In this document: in pieces, positions 5,733 through 6,025 of the stretch
Numbering within the stretch: position 1 is the first letter of the stretch
Layout: every line of letters begins with the position of its first letter
Origin: Dokdonella sp.
GTDB taxonomy: Bacteria > Pseudomonadota > Gammaproteobacteria > Xanthomonadales > Rhodanobacteraceae
NCBI GenBank assembly: GCA_030150315.1
Contig: JASLGB010000269.1
Span: 1 to 6,025, forward strand
Reading direction: 5' to 3'
DNA: 6,025 bases
Translations under genes and position numbers: made by a program
The notes under the pieces: generated by a model
Told to the model about the DNA's origin: nothing
Seen by the model: only the letters and a program-made list of their open reading frames with translations
Database searches by the model: none

Positions 5733-6025
5733 ATGTCCCGCCGCAATCCCAAGGTCGGTTTCGTCAGCCTCGGCTGCCCGAAGGCCCTCGTCGACTCCGA
5801 ACGCATCCTCACGCAATTGCGCGTGGAGGGTTACGACATCGTGCCCAGCTACGACTCGGCCGACGTCGTTGTCGTCAACACCTGCGGCTTCATCGACTCC
5901 GCGGTCGACGAGTCGCTCGATGCCATCGGCGAAGCGCTGGTGCACAACGTCCGTGTAATCGTCACAGGCTGCTTGGGAGCTCGACGCGAACGCATCCTCG
6001 AGCGTCATCCGCGCGTTCTCAAGGT
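5733..6025 (+). CDS. rimO: RimO, ribosomal protein S12 methylthiotransferase, N-terminal fragment
   Basis: The first 97 codons of a radical-SAM methylthiotransferase; the rest lies beyond the right edge. RimO adds a methylthio group to the conserved aspartate of ribosomal protein S12 in the cytoplasm, using two [4Fe-4S] clusters. The visible part is the N-terminal UPF0004 domain: VGFVSLGCPKALVDSERIL (8-26), VVNTCGFIDSAVDESLDAIG (47-66) and VIVTGCLGARRE (75-86). Cys15, Cys51 and Cys80 correspond to the three ligands of the auxiliary cluster. This block follows E. coli RimO, as I recall it, almost position by position, which separates it from MiaB. The ATG at 5733 gives the expected N-terminus. 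No Shine-Dalgarno precedes it; the 20 bases upstream are C- and T-rich. An in-frame GTG at 5724 is a weaker alternative, also without one. The radical-SAM CxxxCxxC and TRAM parts are not in the window. Confidence 0.95.
   Translation, partial: MSRRNPKVGFVSLGCPKALVDSERILTQLRVEGYDIVPSYDSADVVVVNTCGFIDSAVDESLDAIGEALVHNVRVIVTGCLGARRERILERHPRVLK

Noticed and set aside
5481..6008. Minus-strand frame opposite rimO
   Set aside because: It overlaps the unmistakable RimO N-terminus on the plus strand, shows no known motif, and its remainder lies in the spacer.
5642..6025. Plus-strand frame starting at ATG 5642 after GGAGG, open to the window end
   Set aside because: It overlaps rimO out of frame and turns Arg-rich there. 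The GGAGG is only two bases from the ATG, which is too close.

Overview
The window is about two-thirds G+C or more, gene-dense, and encodes proteins of gammaproteobacterial character. The RimO N-terminus at the right edge closely follows the E. coli-type RimO N-terminus as I recall it. The gene set, the codon use and a periplasmic-TPR diguanylate cyclase suggest a Xanthomonadales/Lysobacterales-like chromosome. That placement is an inference; no rRNA or other taxonomic marker is present.

Layout from right to left on the minus strand, six genes run head to tail with gaps of at most about 45 bases or with overlapping start and stop codons. They are: a secreted/membrane TPR-GGDEF diguanylate cyclase (3349-5442); an LCAT/PGAP1-like alpha/beta hydrolase carrying an apparent one-base frameshift inside its GDGT motif (1920-3303); a dienelactone hydrolase family protein (1224-1895); a HIT family protein (808-1224); the 5-oxoprolinase subunits pxpB (86-811); and pxpC (cut by the left edge, 1-89). 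On the plus strand, rimO starts at 5733 and runs off the right edge. The 290-bp divergent spacer (5443-5732) holds one AT-rich island, three potential hairpins and an imperfect 22-bp-period direct repeat.

Functionally, pxpB and pxpC encode subunits of the ATP-dependent 5-oxoproline (pyroglutamate) hydrolase. The HIT protein and dienelactone hydrolase are small housekeeping-type enzymes of undefined substrate that are translationally coupled to them. The diguanylate cyclase at the operon head has an intact GGEEF active site and a product-inhibition I-site, so it should make c-di-GMP. Nothing visible links c-di-GMP to the downstream enzymes beyond co-orientation. RimO methylthiolates ribosomal protein S12 and is transcribed divergently.

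This is mostly an ordinary chromosomal region. The points most worth a second look are the frameshift at the predicted catalytic-Asp motif of the lipase-like gene and the structured, Shine-Dalgarno-less leader in front of rimO. I saw no mobile element, CRISPR array, tRNA, rRNA or convincing intrinsic terminator.
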